Position numbers and translations under genes: made by a program
In this document: in pieces, positions 19,746-28,404 of the stretch
Position numbering within the stretch: the stretch's first letter is position 1
Layout: the number at the start of each line of letters is the position of its first letter
The notes under the pieces: model-generated
The model's database searches: none
What the model was told of the DNA's origin: nothing
Seen by the model: the letters and a program-made list of their open reading frames with translations, nothing else
From: Chloroflexota bacterium
GTDB lineage: Bacteria > Chloroflexota > Dehalococcoidia > Lucifugimonadales > UBA3495
Direction: 5' to 3'
Length of the DNA stretch: 64,000 nucleotides
Assembly: GCA_026710825.1 (NCBI GenBank)
Contig: JAPOQH010000121.1
Coordinates: forward strand, 62,001-126,000

Positions 19746-20177
19746 ATGCCGTGGGAGGATGAACTGAAGCGACTGCGCACGCGCGTGGATAATGAGGGTT
19801 ACGGCCGCAAGATTGCGGAAATGGGCGAAAGGCGCGGTTTGCTCGAAAAATTCGCCAATCAACTCGGCGTGGAACAATTGCTTCAACAGATGAACGATGT
19901 TCTCCTGGACGGCGGCGCCCGGTTGATCGTGGATCGCTCGTGGCAGTACGATTTTGAAGGGGACGATGATTCCGACTTTGACGAATTGACCGACGAAATT
20001 CTCTACACCCTCTACTGGCACGACGGCGAAGCCGTGGAAATGGAAGTGCGAATCGGGATCGACAGCGAGGATGCCGGTTACGTGATGGTAGAAGACGAGG
20101 AGATCGAAGACGACGAAGAGAGCATCCAGAAAGCCCTGCTGGAAGCCTTCCGCGACATAGCTGAAATCGCTGAGTAA
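19746..20177 (+). CDS. Small acidic protein of unknown function
   Basis: A 143-residue, strongly acidic protein between purD and purE. The N-terminal third is a charged helix (EDELKRLRTRVDNEG), the middle contains the FEGDDDSDFDELTDE acidic patch, and the rest alternates in a way that suggests beta strands (YTLYWHDGEAVEMEVRIGI) before a final acidic helix. There is no known motif, signal or membrane segment. GGAGG lies before the ATG. Function unknown. Confidence 0.7.
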   Translation: MPWEDELKRLRTRVDNEGYGRKIAEMGERRGLLEKFANQLGVEQLLQQMNDVLLDGGARLIVDRSWQYDFEGDDDSDFDELTDEILYTLYWHDGEAVEMEVRIGIDSEDAGYVMVEDEEIEDDEESIQKALLEAFRDIAEIAE

Positions 20178-20246
20178 ACTTTGACGACGCTGTAACCCGG
20201 CCAGACAGGTCGGAGCGTCGTGACAAACGAGCAAAGGAGTTTGACG

Positions 20247-20705
20247 TTGCCACTGGTAGGAGTAGTGATGGGCAGCGCCTCAGATGAAGAGGCCGTCCAA
20301 CCAACCATCAACACGCTGGAATCCCTGGGCGTAGACTACGAAGTTCGGGTGATGTCGGCACACCGCACACCGGAGCGTGTGCACGAATACGCCAGCACGG
20401 CGCGCGAGCGGGGCCTAGAAGTTCTGATCGCCGCCGCCGGCGGGTCGGCGGCTCTCGGCGGAGCCTTGGCCGCGCAGACCACGTTGCCGGTCATCGGCAT
20501 ACCCCTGACATCCAGCGAGTTGAACGGTTGGGACGCCCTGCTGTCCACGGCGCAGATGCCCCCGGGCATACCGGTCGCAGCCATGGCCGTTGGTGGCTGG
20601 GGCGCCCGCAACGCCGCCTACTACGCCGCCCAGATCCTCGCGATCAAACACGACGACATCCGTGACGCTGTCGACCGATACCGGCAGTCGCTCCGTGAGC
20701 GCTAG
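20247..20705 (+). CDS. purE: N5-carboxyaminoimidazole ribonucleotide mutase
   Basis: This 152-residue class I PurE converts N5-CAIR to CAIR. GVVMGSASDEE at the N-terminus, SAHRTPERVHEY near residue 38 and the AAAGGSAALGG loop near 68 are diagnostic. The start is set at TTG 20247 because AAAGGAG ends 7 bases before it and the protein then begins like other PurE proteins (MPLVGVVMGS). The GTG at 20220 would put that ribosome site inside the gene. No purK is present in the window. Confidence 0.93.
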   Translation: MPLVGVVMGSASDEEAVQPTINTLESLGVDYEVRVMSAHRTPERVHEYASTARERGLEVLIAAAGGSAALGGALAAQTTLPVIGIPLTSSELNGWDALLSTAQMPPGIPVAAMAVGGWGARNAAYYAAQILAIKHDDIRDAVDRYRQSLRER

Positions 20706-21387
20706 TCTTCTCCGGCCCGACCGCCGGCCCCCGGCGGTGCTCACCGACTTCGACGACACCGCGGCGGTCCAAAACGTCGCTGAGTTGCTGCTGCACCGCT
20801 TCGGACACCCCACCTGGACCGATGTGCGGGAGCGTTTCCGACGGGGCGAATTGTCGCTGAAGGACTACCAGGAAATCGCGTTCCGGGAGATGCGCGGTGA
20901 TAAGGCGGCCATGCAGTCTTACGTCCGCGAAAATGCCTGCTTCCGGGGTCATTTCGACGAACTGGCTCAATTTTGTCAGGACCACTCGATCCCGATGTGC
21001 ATCGTGAGCCAGGGCTTGGATTTCTACATCCAGGCTTTGCTGGACGATTCCGCACACCCACGGCTGCCCGTCCACGCTGCCCGCGCCGAATTCGACGCAA
21101 ACGATGAACACATCGTCGGCTACGCATATGATTTCGCCTACCCGGACGCGCCGGAACTGGGAAACAGCAAGGCGTTGATGGTCCGCAGTTTTCAGGACAC
21201 GGGCCATCACGTCTTCTTCGCAGGCGACGGAAGGTCCGATTTCGAGGCCGGTGAAGTCGCTGACACCGTTTTCGCACACCGGCAAATGGCGGAAATGTGC
21301 AGTGAGGCCGGAATCTCGTATATCCCGTTTACGGATTTTGGTCCCGTGCTTGACGCATTGCGTCGGTATGCCGGGCACCTGCAATGA
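20695..21387 (+). CDS. HAD-superfamily phosphatase, MtnX/PSP-like
   Basis: A 230-residue HAD hydrolase starting at a GTG that overlaps the end of purE by 11 bases. Motif I is DFDDT near residue 19 (nucleophile Asp), motif II is SQGLDFYI near 105, and motif III/IV is GDGRSDFEAGEVAD near 182. The SQGLDFYI and GDGRSD pattern resembles MtnX (methionine salvage phosphatase) and phosphoserine phosphatase-like proteins. No mtn genes are nearby, so the substrate remains open. The overlap implies coupling to purE. Confidence 0.82.
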   Translation: MSASLLRPDRRPPAVLTDFDDTAAVQNVAELLLHRFGHPTWTDVRERFRRGELSLKDYQEIAFREMRGDKAAMQSYVRENACFRGHFDELAQFCQDHSIPMCIVSQGLDFYIQALLDDSAHPRLPVHAARAEFDANDEHIVGYAYDFAYPDAPELGNSKALMVRSFQDTGHHVFFAGDGRSDFEAGEVADTVFAHRQMAEMCSEAGISYIPFTDFGPVLDALRRYAGHLQ

Positions 21388-21450
21388 AACCCGCGCGCCC
21401 TATGATAAAATGTCAAACCGTGAAGAAATCCTGGCGGAGGATCGAACGCC

Positions 21451-22764
21451 GTGATTGACCGTTACTCTAGGCCTGACATGAAACAGGTCTGGTCCGACGA
21501 AAACAAATACCGCATGTGGTTGGATGTCGAACTGGCCGTCTGCGAGGCTTGGACCGAAGCCGGCGTGATCCCGCTGGAGGACATGGAGGCGCTGAGATCA
21601 GCGTCTTACAACCACAGCCGGATGATGGAGATTTTCGAAACCACGCGGCATGACGTCACGGCATTCCTTCGATCCATCACCGAAACACTGGGACCCGAAG
21701 GCCGGTGGCTGCATCTGGGCATGACTTCTTCAGATATGCTCGACACCGGACAGGCGCTGCAGATGGTCTCGGCAGCTGACCTCCTGTTGAAGGAGATCGA
21801 CGCCGCCACAGAGGCTGTCAAAGATCAGGCGGTCCGACATAAGGACACCTTGATGATGGGGCGCACCCACGGCGTCCACGCTGAGCCCATGACATTCGGC
21901 CTGAAACTCGCCTTGTGGTGGGACGAACTGCGGCGTCAAAAAGAGCGCATGGAGGCCGCCCGCGAGTCGATCCGCGTCGGCAAAATCTCGGGCGCTGTAG
22001 GTACCCACGCAACGATACCTCCCCACATTGAAGATCGCGTTTGCGCGCATCTTGGTTTGAAGGTCGCGCCCGTGTCCAACCAGGTCGTGCAACGCGACCG
22101 GTATGCTCACTTCATCACCACCTGCGCCCTGGTGGCAGCGTCTCTGGAAAAATTCGCCACCGAGATTCGCGGAATGCAGCGCACCGAAATCCACGAGGTG
22201 GAGGAACCCTTTGGCGCCGGTCAGACCGGCTCCTCCTCGATGCCGCACAAGCGCAATCCGGAGTTGACCGAGCGGATCTGTGGGCTCGCCCGCACCATCC
22301 GCGGCAACGCCGTGCCGGCGCTGGAGAACGTCGCGCTCTGGGGCGAACGTGACATCAGCCACTCATCCTCCGAACGCATCATCCTGCCCGACACCTGCCT
22401 CATGCTGGACTATATTCTCAGCATTTTCACCTACGTCATCGCCGGCCTCCGAGTCGACACCGACCGGATGTGGCAGAACTTGGAGAGCAGCCGTGGGCTG
22501 ATTTTCAGCCAGCGGGTGTTGTTGGCGCTGGTGGAGGACAAAGGGCTGTCTCGCGAGGACGCGTACGACATTGTCCAGCGCAACGCAATGCGCGCCTGGG
22601 ACGACTCGCAAGATTTCCGGCAATTGTTGAAGCACGATCCGCAGGCGAGCGAGCATCTTACTGAAGGCGAAATGGATGCCCTGTTCGACTACGGCTATTA
22701 CACCCGCTACATCGATGACAACTTCCAACGCATTGGCCTGCTGCCTGCGGCAGTCCTCGCGTGA
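21451..22764 (+). CDS. purB: Adenylosuccinate lyase
   Basis: This 437-residue member of the fumarase/aspartase superfamily catalyses two steps of purine synthesis. The catalytic loop SSSMPHKRNPELTE lies near residues 261-274, MGRTHGVHAEP near 135 and the HLGMTSSDMLDT segment near 88. The start is GTG, with GGAGG about 12 bases upstream. A -10-like TATGAT at 21401-21406 lies in the 63-base gap, so an internal promoter is possible. It is followed by purC. Confidence 0.97.
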   Translation: MIDRYSRPDMKQVWSDENKYRMWLDVELAVCEAWTEAGVIPLEDMEALRSASYNHSRMMEIFETTRHDVTAFLRSITETLGPEGRWLHLGMTSSDMLDTGQALQMVSAADLLLKEIDAATEAVKDQAVRHKDTLMMGRTHGVHAEPMTFGLKLALWWDELRRQKERMEAARESIRVGKISGAVGTHATIPPHIEDRVCAHLGLKVAPVSNQVVQRDRYAHFITTCALVAASLEKFATEIRGMQRTEIHEVEEPFGAGQTGSSSMPHKRNPELTERICGLARTIRGNAVPALENVALWGERDISHSSSERIILPDTCLMLDYILSIFTYVIAGLRVDTDRMWQNLESSRGLIFSQRVLLALVEDKGLSREDAYDIVQRNAMRAWDDSQDFRQLLKHDPQASEHLTEGEMDALFDYGYYTRYIDDNFQRIGLLPAAVLA

Positions 22765-22798
22765 TCCACAAACCACTCACCCTTTGACTTGAAAAATC

Positions 22799-23701
22799 AT
22801 GATTATTGAAACCCGAATGCCCAACCGAATGCATCGCGGCAAGGTCAGGGACACCTATCAGTTGACCGATGATCTTCTGCTCATGGTCGCCACCGATCGC
22901 ATCTCTGCTTTCGACGTCGTGTTGCCGAACGGTATCCCCGACAAGGGAGCCGCGCTCAACGGCATGTCCGCCTTCTGGTTTGGACTTACCGAGCACATCG
23001 TGCCCAACCATCTCGTCGCCTTGGCCGAGTCTTCCGACGCCTCCCCTTACGCTGGTAATCCGATCATGTCGGACCCTGCATACGCCGAGGACAACGTCGC
23101 CCGACAGGCGATGGTGGTGAAAAAAGCGGAACGGATCGACATCGAGTGCATCGTGCGCGGATACATCACCGGTTCCGCTTGGGGCGAATATCGCCGTCAG
23201 GGCACGGTGTCCGGAAAAGAGATGCCCGCCGGGTTGGTGGAAGGCGACCTGTTCCCGGAACCCCTTTTCACTCCCACCACCAAAGCCGAAGAGGGCCATG
23301 ACGAGAACATGACCGATGCTGAAGTCGAGGCGATGGTCGGGGCCGAAATGGCGCAAAAACTCGCAGACACCAGCAAAGCCGTCTACCTCTACGCGCACGA
23401 CTTCGCCAAAGAGCGCGGCATCGTGTTGGCTGACACCAAGATGGAATTCGGCATCCTGGATGGCGAATTGATCCTCATCGACGAGTTGCTGACCCCGGAC
23501 TCCAGCAGGTTCTGGGACGCCGAAGGGTACGCTCCCGGCAAGTCCCAACCTAGCTACGACAAGCAATTCGTACGCGATTGGCTGACCGCCCAAGGCTGGA
23601 ACCAGGAACCTCCGGCTCCGGAACTTCCAGACGACATCGTGCAACAGACTGCGCAGTTGTATCGCCAGGCGTACCACCGATTGACTGGCCAGTCTCTGTA
23701 A
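22799..23701 (+). CDS. purC: Phosphoribosylaminoimidazole-succinocarboxamide synthase
   Basis: This 300-residue SAICAR synthase is of the longer type. Seen: GKVRDTYQLTDDLLLMVATDRISAFDVVLPNG split by normal spacing near residues 12-45, ECIVRGYITGSAWGEY near 115 and ILIDELLTPDSSRFW near 225. The ATG at 22799 has no clear ribosome site; the upstream stretch is A/T-rich. Its product is the substrate for purB, the gene just before it. Confidence 0.96.
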   Translation: MIIETRMPNRMHRGKVRDTYQLTDDLLLMVATDRISAFDVVLPNGIPDKGAALNGMSAFWFGLTEHIVPNHLVALAESSDASPYAGNPIMSDPAYAEDNVARQAMVVKKAERIDIECIVRGYITGSAWGEYRRQGTVSGKEMPAGLVEGDLFPEPLFTPTTKAEEGHDENMTDAEVEAMVGAEMAQKLADTSKAVYLYAHDFAKERGIVLADTKMEFGILDGELILIDELLTPDSSRFWDAEGYAPGKSQPSYDKQFVRDWLTAQGWNQEPPAPELPDDIVQQTAQLYRQAYHRLTGQSL

Positions 23702-23731
23702 CTGTTTCAAGGACCCTGTCCGGAGCCTGCA

Positions 23732-24433
23732 TTGCCACCGTCTCGACACCGACGCCGGAGAGCCGAACGACGTTCCGCTCGCCGCACCCCACCCATAGCC
23801 CAATCCGGGGGATTTCGCAGCCGCTGGCTCTTAATCGCTTTTGGAGTCATCGCGGTGTTGTTCATCGCGGCACTGTTGGTGCCTGCGGTACTGCCCGTCA
23901 ACTTCGGGGTAGGGCGGGGGAGCGCGGACGGTTACGTCGACGGTGTTGGCGTCGAGGTTGAAACCTCCGAGGACCGCACGCACTTCGCCGATAACTTCAC
24001 CATTGCCGATGTGAGCGGTGGAGAGGGTTATTCCACCACTCCGCCAACATCCGGCCGGCATTGGAACGGTTGGGCGGCCTGTGGATTTTACGGCCCAGCC
24101 GAAGTTCTGGCCGATGAGCGCATCCTCCATAACCTTGAACATGGCAATGTCGTTTTGAGCTACAACTTCACGGATCCCGATCGGGTCTCCGAGTTGGAGG
24201 ACGTGTTTGACTCCATCGGCCGAACCAACCTCTGGGGTGTGGCCCGTTTCTACGATCAGATTCCTGAAGGCACAGTGGCATTGACCACCTGGGGCGTGAT
24301 CGACGGACCAATGGAAGGGATCCAACGCGATCGCATCGAGCAATTTTTCGAGGCTTATTCCGGCACACTCAGCCCTGAGTTTCCCAACGGCGGCGCTCCT
24401 TGCACCACCGGCGGCGTCATGAACCCCGCCTAG
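23732..24433 (+). CDS. DUF3105 membrane-anchored protein (first of tandem pair)
   Basis: A 233-residue protein with a basic N-terminus (PPSRHRRRRAERRSARR), one membrane segment near residues 30-55 (LLIAFGVIAVLFIAALLVPAV) and an outer DUF3105 domain. The domain hallmarks are STTPPTSGRHW near 102, a HNLEHGNVVLSYNF segment near 133-146 and TTWG near 184. Two cysteines (AACGFYG and APCTTGG) are conserved in the next gene. The start is TTG. The function of DUF3105 is not known; the HNLEHG motif suggests metal binding. It is placed between purC and purS. Confidence 0.85.
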   Translation: MPPSRHRRRRAERRSARRTPPIAQSGGFRSRWLLIAFGVIAVLFIAALLVPAVLPVNFGVGRGSADGYVDGVGVEVETSEDRTHFADNFTIADVSGGEGYSTTPPTSGRHWNGWAACGFYGPAEVLADERILHNLEHGNVVLSYNFTDPDRVSELEDVFDSIGRTNLWGVARFYDQIPEGTVALTTWGVIDGPMEGIQRDRIEQFFEAYSGTLSPEFPNGGAPCTTGGVMNPA

Positions 24434-24446
24434 AGCCCACTGCTCG

Positions 24447-25259
24447 ATGTCGGCCTCGACCTTGAGGGTCCTCACGCTGGTCTTGTTGGGCCTCACGCTG
24501 GTCGGGTGCGGCGCCCAAACCGATCCCGTCCCCGCCACTCCTACGATTCCTGCGACCGCCGCGGTTGCGGACGACCCTACGGCAACCGCCGAGATATTGC
24601 CCACCGCTACTGTCGCGCCAGCGGCTGCCACCCCTACGCCGGCGCCAACTACTGCGGCCCGAGCCGCCCTCGCCACAGCTACGCCTGAGAATCCCTCTGC
24701 TGGTGCGACTCCCCCGATGCCCAGTCCATCGCCCGCGCCATCGGCTCCTTCATTGTCGGAGGTGCCAGTCACCAACGGACCGGTTCGGACCACCATCATG
24801 GAGAGTCGCGACCATTTTTCGGTGCAGTTGGGGATCCAGGACGTTGAGACCGGCGGCTATAACACCGTCCCCCCGACGTCTGGAATGCATTGGAGCGCGT
24901 GGAGCGACTGCGGTTTCTACAACTACCCCCTTCCCGATGAACTGCTGGTCCACAATTTGGAGCACGGCAACATCATCGTAAGTTACAACCTGACAGATGA
25001 AGCGCAGATCTCAGCGTTGCGCGACGTAATCGATGCAATTCCCTTCGCCGCAGAATACGCGGTCGTGCGCCGGTATCACGGCATCCCCGAAGGCATGGTG
25101 GCAATGACCACTTGGGGAGTTCTGGACCGCATGCTGGGAGTGGATTCAGAGCGGATTACACGGTTTTTTGATGAGTTCCCGGGAAACACCGGGCCCGAAT
25201 TCCCCAACGGGTTGCCGTGCACCACCGGGGTTCAGATGACGGACTCGTCCGGCGGATAG
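24447..25259 (+). CDS. DUF3105 lipoprotein (second of tandem pair)
   Basis: A 270-residue lipoprotein. The signal peptide ends in the lipobox LTLVGC near residue 21. A long Pro/Thr/Ala linker (about 22-105) follows, then a DUF3105 domain with NTVPPTSGMHWSAW near 148, VHNLEHGNIIVSYN near 178 and MTTWGVLD. The cysteines SDCGFYN and LPCTTG match those of the preceding gene. The domain is a clear paralogue of the upstream protein, but the anchor changed from a membrane helix to a lipid and gained a wall-spanning-type linker. Function unknown. Confidence 0.85.
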   Translation: MSASTLRVLTLVLLGLTLVGCGAQTDPVPATPTIPATAAVADDPTATAEILPTATVAPAAATPTPAPTTAARAALATATPENPSAGATPPMPSPSPAPSAPSLSEVPVTNGPVRTTIMESRDHFSVQLGIQDVETGGYNTVPPTSGMHWSAWSDCGFYNYPLPDELLVHNLEHGNIIVSYNLTDEAQISALRDVIDAIPFAAEYAVVRRYHGIPEGMVAMTTWGVLDRMLGVDSERITRFFDEFPGNTGPEFPNGLPCTTGVQMTDSSGG

Positions 25260-25286
25260 TTGCCCGGGCACCACAGGAGATAAAAC

Positions 25287-25541
25287 GTGATTCTGGCCCG
25301 CGTTTATGTGACCCTCAAACCTGCGGTCAACGACCCCCAGGGTTTGACTGTTATGGGCGGATTGCACAGCCTCGGTTACGAAGCCGTCACCGATGTCCGT
25401 ATCGGAAAGTACATGGAGATCCGTCTGGACGGGGACGACCCTGACGTCGCGGAACGGGCGATAGCCGAGATGTGCGACCAGTTATTGGCCAACCCGGTCA
25501 TCGAAGATTTCCGTTTCGTCCTTGAACCGCAGGACGGCTAG
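25287..25541 (+). CDS. purS: Phosphoribosylformylglycinamidine synthase subunit PurS
   Basis: An 84-residue PurS, the small bridging subunit of the PurLQS complex that makes FGAM. The N-terminal LARVYVTLKPAVNDPQG and VMGGLHSLGYEAVTDVRIGK are diagnostic. The start is GTG with AGGAG 9 bases upstream. The partners purL and purQ are not in the window; the genes after it are on the other strand, so the run ends here with a hairpin. Confidence 0.93.
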   Translation: MILARVYVTLKPAVNDPQGLTVMGGLHSLGYEAVTDVRIGKYMEIRLDGDDPDVAERAIAEMCDQLLANPVIEDFRFVLEPQDG

Positions 25542-25555
25542 CAGACCGAAAAACA

Positions 25556-25581
25556 GAGGGGCGGGTCAATCCCCGCCCCTC
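25556..25581. terminator. Convergent terminator/palindrome between purS and thioredoxin-like gene
   Basis: Perfect 10-bp stem, arms GAGGGGCGGG (25556-25565) and CCCGCCCCTC (25572-25581). Read on the minus strand it is followed by a T-run (complement of AAAAAC at 25549-25554), so it should terminate the minus-strand gene. It is a member of the GC-palindrome family. Confidence 0.75.
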
Positions 25582-25605
25582 CCAGTTTGGCCGTTCAAAC
25601 TTGGG

Positions 25606-26190
25606 CTAATGCGCGTGCTCACGCAGCATCCCCACCAGTTCGTCCACCGTGGCTTGCTGCCAATCGGCAGCTCGAGCCGCGGTGCGGGCCCGTCGTTGCC
25701 GGCCAAAGTCCTGGTCCGAAATCTCCGGATCCTCTGACCGGATCGCGGCCTCAATTTCGCCTTGTTCCCGGTTGGCCGCCCCCGAGCGTTCAATCCAATG
25801 GCATATGTACTCGTGCCCCTCATCGTAGAACACCGCCACCGGAATGGACATGTACAGACCCTCTTTGAGGAATTCGTTCATGATGTCGTGGTTCTCGTCT
25901 CGAGGGAATATCCTCAGCTCAAGGCCGGCAGCCTCGGCAACCCGCGCCAGCACCGGCAACTCGCGCACCACGTCGCCGCACCAGTCCTCGCCGATCACCA
26001 TCATCTTCGCCGGTCCCCCTTCGGCGCCAACCAGATCACGTAGCGCCTCGGTCTGGTCGGAGCCCAAACTGATGTTGGCGTAGTACTCCTCAATGCGGGC
26101 TTTGTTTACCTTGACGGTTTCCATGTATTCATCGTAGGACATACCCTGACCGAAACGCTCCAGGGTCACTACGCTGGTCTGCTGAGCCAT
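25606..26190 (-). CDS. Thioredoxin-fold protein of the Thioredoxin_9 type
   Basis: A 194-residue protein whose central part looks like a thioredoxin fold: MMVIGEDWCGDVVRELPVLARVAEAAG near residues 63-90 and the cis-Pro SIPVAVFYDEG near 116. The active site is WCGD, with only one cysteine where thioredoxins have WCGPC, so it cannot do ordinary dithiol exchange there. The family is widespread and uncharacterised. The C-terminal tail is Arg/Ala-rich and charged. A glutaredoxin-like gene follows upstream on the same strand after about 90 bases. Confidence 0.8.
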   Translation of the reverse strand: MAQQTSVVTLERFGQGMSYDEYMETVKVNKARIEEYYANISLGSDQTEALRDLVGAEGGPAKMMVIGEDWCGDVVRELPVLARVAEAAGLELRIFPRDENHDIMNEFLKEGLYMSIPVAVFYDEGHEYICHWIERSGAANREQGEIEAAIRSEDPEISDQDFGRQRRARTAARAADWQQATVDELVGMLREHAH

Positions 26191-26278
26191 CTCTTACTCC
26201 TCCGATCGCGGTCGTTCCGAATCCCGGTTGGGGCTGATGCTGGGGTTGTTACGAGTCGCCGACCCGTTAGCCGATTTC

Positions 26279-26494
26279 TCAACCCCGCTGGCCTCGGAAT
26301 CCCATCTCAACTTTGCCGTCCGGCCATACGATGATGGGAACCGTGTCGCCGAAGTCCAGGGCCTCATCTAGAGTGTCCTGGCTCTGGTCAACACGACGCT
26401 CGTCGTATTCCACACCCTCACGGCGCCACGCCGCCCGTAAAGAATCACAGGCCGGGCACACCGTCAGCGTGTACACGATGGGAATGTCTGCCAT
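26279..26494 (-). CDS. Glutaredoxin-like small thiol protein
   Basis: A 71-residue protein starting at ATG 26494, which has GGAGG 8-9 bases upstream; the longer frame beginning at 26533 has no such site. The redox motif VCPACDSL gives Cys13 and Cys16, followed by the TVPIIVWPDG cis-Pro segment and a final GFRGQRG, all as in short glutaredoxins. It lies upstream of the one-cysteine thioredoxin-like gene in the same direction, so the two may work together. Confidence 0.85.
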   Translation of the reverse strand: MADIPIVYTLTVCPACDSLRAAWRREGVEYDERRVDQSQDTLDEALDFGDTVPIIVWPDGKVEMGFRGQRG

Positions 26495-26555
26495 GTTTCG
26501 CCTCCATGCCCGATAACCGATTATGGGTGGCATTCTACAACTTCGGGCCAGCCAC

Positions 26556-26564
26556 TGCTATAAT
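26556..26564 (+). promoter_or_regulatory. Extended -10 promoter of the monooxygenase gene
   Basis: TGC (26556-26558) plus TATAAT (26559-26564) in the divergent gap between the glutaredoxin-like gene and the small monooxygenase gene. The predicted transcript starts near 26571 and includes an AAGGAG ribosome site. Confidence 0.65.
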
Positions 26565-26598
26565 CCGCCCGAAAAGTTCCATCTCCAAGGAGATCAAA

Positions 26599-26928
26599 AT
26601 GATCGCTCTGATAGTCGAAATCAACATCAAACCCGGCTTCAAGGACCAGTTCATGGCATCGATGCTGGGTGACGCCCGTGGTTCCAATAACGACGAGCCA
26701 GGATGCCTGCGCTTCGATGTGCTGCAGGACAACGAGGACGAAAACAAGCTGCACCTGTTCGAGGTCTACGAGGACGAGGCCGCCGTTGAGGCCCACAGGA
26801 ATGCTCCCCATTTCGTCAAGTGGCGGGAGGAGTGCGCCGATTGGTTCGCCACCGAAAACATCCGCAAGCTCGCCACACCCGTCTATCCCGCGCCCGAAAA
26901 GTGGGAAAAGCGTCCCCCGGTAGACTGA
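26599..26928 (+). CDS. Antibiotic biosynthesis monooxygenase (ABM) domain protein
   Basis: A 109-residue single-domain protein of the dimeric alpha/beta barrel fold. Seen: VEINIKPGFKDQFMASML, EPGCLRFDVLQDNEDENKL and HLFEVYEDEAAVEAHRNAPHF, the standard pattern of YgiN/ABM putative quinol monooxygenases. AAGGAG lies 6-7 bases before the ATG. It is a single-gene unit flanked by its own promoter and a strong hairpin. The substrate is unknown. Confidence 0.87.
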   Translation: MIALIVEINIKPGFKDQFMASMLGDARGSNNDEPGCLRFDVLQDNEDENKLHLFEVYEDEAAVEAHRNAPHFVKWREECADWFATENIRKLATPVYPAPEKWEKRPPVD

Positions 26929-26949
26929 AGGCTCTGTCACCGCCACGTC

Positions 26950-26982
26950 AAAAGGGGGCGGGTTTGGAACCCGCCCCCTTTT
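26950..26982. terminator. Bidirectional terminator; longest member of GC-palindrome family
   Basis: 15-bp perfect stem, left arm AAAAGGGGGCGGGTT (26950-26964), loop TGG, right arm 26968-26982 ending in TTTT. Both strands end in a T-run, and it lies between two convergent genes, so it should stop transcription from both sides. Confidence 0.88.
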
Positions 26983-27004
26983 ACGTTCTTCCGCCGAGAC
27001 CCGT

Positions 27005-28327
27005 TTAGATCTGTCTCTGTAAAACCCGCCTGAACCCCCGGACGAAAGCGTCCACTTCCACTTCGCCCAGCGCGGTGGACATGGCGCCCACCAGGTTCGG
27101 CGCCAATAGGAATCCCTCGTTGAGCATCCCCATGAAGACCCGTTCACTCAGGTCCTTGTCGCATAGGGCAATATCCCGGTAGTTCTGCAAAGGGCCAGCG
27201 GTGAAGTGGATACCGAATAGCGACCCCAGGCCGGTCACCAGCACCGGCTGCTCCAGTTCGGAGCACACCTGACGGACACCCTGGCGCAGCATCTCCGCCA
27301 ACTCTGCCAGGCGACGGTAAACCGTCGGAGTCAGTTCCGTAAGAGTGGCAACACCAGCAGCCATGGTCACCGGATTGGCGTTGAACGTGCCGCCGTGGTT
27401 GATGACAGGACCACTGAGCGGACTGTACAGCGACATGATATCGGACCGTCCGCCGAAAGCGCCGACCGGGAAGCCGCCCCCAATGATCTTCCCCAGGGCG
27501 GTGAGGTCCGGTGTGATTCCGTAATGCTGCTGAGCACCGCCGGGCAGCACCCGGAAGCTGATCACCTCGTCAAAAATCAGCAGCGCCCCGCTGGCATCCG
27601 CGAAGTCCCGCAGCATCTGCAGGTATGGTCCGTCTGCAGGCAGCATCCCGACCGACCCCATCACGGGCTCGACTATCACCGCCGCTAGTTCCTCGCGGTG
27701 GCGTTCCAGGATGCTCTGGGCCACGTCAACGTCGTTATACGGGATGATGACCGCTTGCTCCAGCGTTCCCTCGGCCAACCCTGCGCTCGAGGCAACGGAC
27801 CGGGGATTTTCGTATTCTCCGCCTGATGCTGGATCTATGCGGAGACTCACCATCACCGCATCGTGCGTCCCGTGATAACCGCCTTCCACCTTGGCAATTT
27901 TGCTCCGCCCGGTGAACGCGCGCGCGGCTCGCACCGCGTTCAGAGTCGCCTCGGTGCCGGAGTTGGTGAATCGCACCTTGTCGAACGACGGCACACGGTC
28001 GCACAAGATCGAGGCCAATTCCACCTGGTGGCGGTTTGGCGAATTGTAAGCCAGCCCGCATTCCATCTGCTCCCGGGCAGCGTCGAGCACCGGCGCAGGC
28101 CCATGGCCCAGGATCATGGTGGTCATCGTGTTGATGAAATCCAGGCGCTCCACGCCGTCCGCGTCGGTTACCACGGCGCCCCGGGCGGATTCTGTGAAAA
28201 TCGGGTACGGTTTCCAGAATATGGAATGCCGGCTGTCGCCGTCAGGGAGATATCGGCACGCCTCCTCCCACATCGTCCGGGACTTGGGCGTGGTTTCCAT
28301 ATATCGGATTAATTCGTCTGTCGGCAC
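27005..28327 (-). CDS. Class III PLP aminotransferase, glutamate-1-semialdehyde aminomutase-like
   Basis: This 440-residue fold-type I enzyme has RFTNSGTEATLNAVRAARA near residue 120, the Asp in LIFDEVISFR near 250, and the PLP lysine in ALGKIIGGGFPVGAFGG near 281. Overall it resembles HemL and related aminomutases/aminotransferases. No haem genes are near, and a paralogue lies at 55906-57201, so a true hemL role is doubtful. It is downstream of the MFS exporter gene with a gap of about 80 bases. The substrate is unknown. Confidence 0.85.
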   Translation of the reverse strand: MPTDELIRYMETTPKSRTMWEEACRYLPDGDSRHSIFWKPYPIFTESARGAVVTDADGVERLDFINTMTTMILGHGPAPVLDAAREQMECGLAYNSPNRHQVELASILCDRVPSFDKVRFTNSGTEATLNAVRAARAFTGRSKIAKVEGGYHGTHDAVMVSLRIDPASGGEYENPRSVASSAGLAEGTLEQAVIIPYNDVDVAQSILERHREELAAVIVEPVMGSVGMLPADGPYLQMLRDFADASGALLIFDEVISFRVLPGGAQQHYGITPDLTALGKIIGGGFPVGAFGGRSDIMSLYSPLSGPVINHGGTFNANPVTMAAGVATLTELTPTVYRRLAELAEMLRQGVRQVCSELEQPVLVTGLGSLFGIHFTAGPLQNYRDIALCDKDLSERVFMGMLNEGFLLAPNLVGAMSTALGEVEVDAFVRGFRRVLQRQI

Positions 28328-28404
28328 GACATGCTCCGTCTATTCCCCTGCATGCGCAGGAAAGCGGAAGTTCTCATAAGTTGCGCTGAGTCTAAACGGC
28401 GTGG

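Noticed and set aside
22658-23803. 381-codon minus-strand open frame across purC
   Set aside because: Antisense to a conserved enzyme; no recognisable motif in the product.
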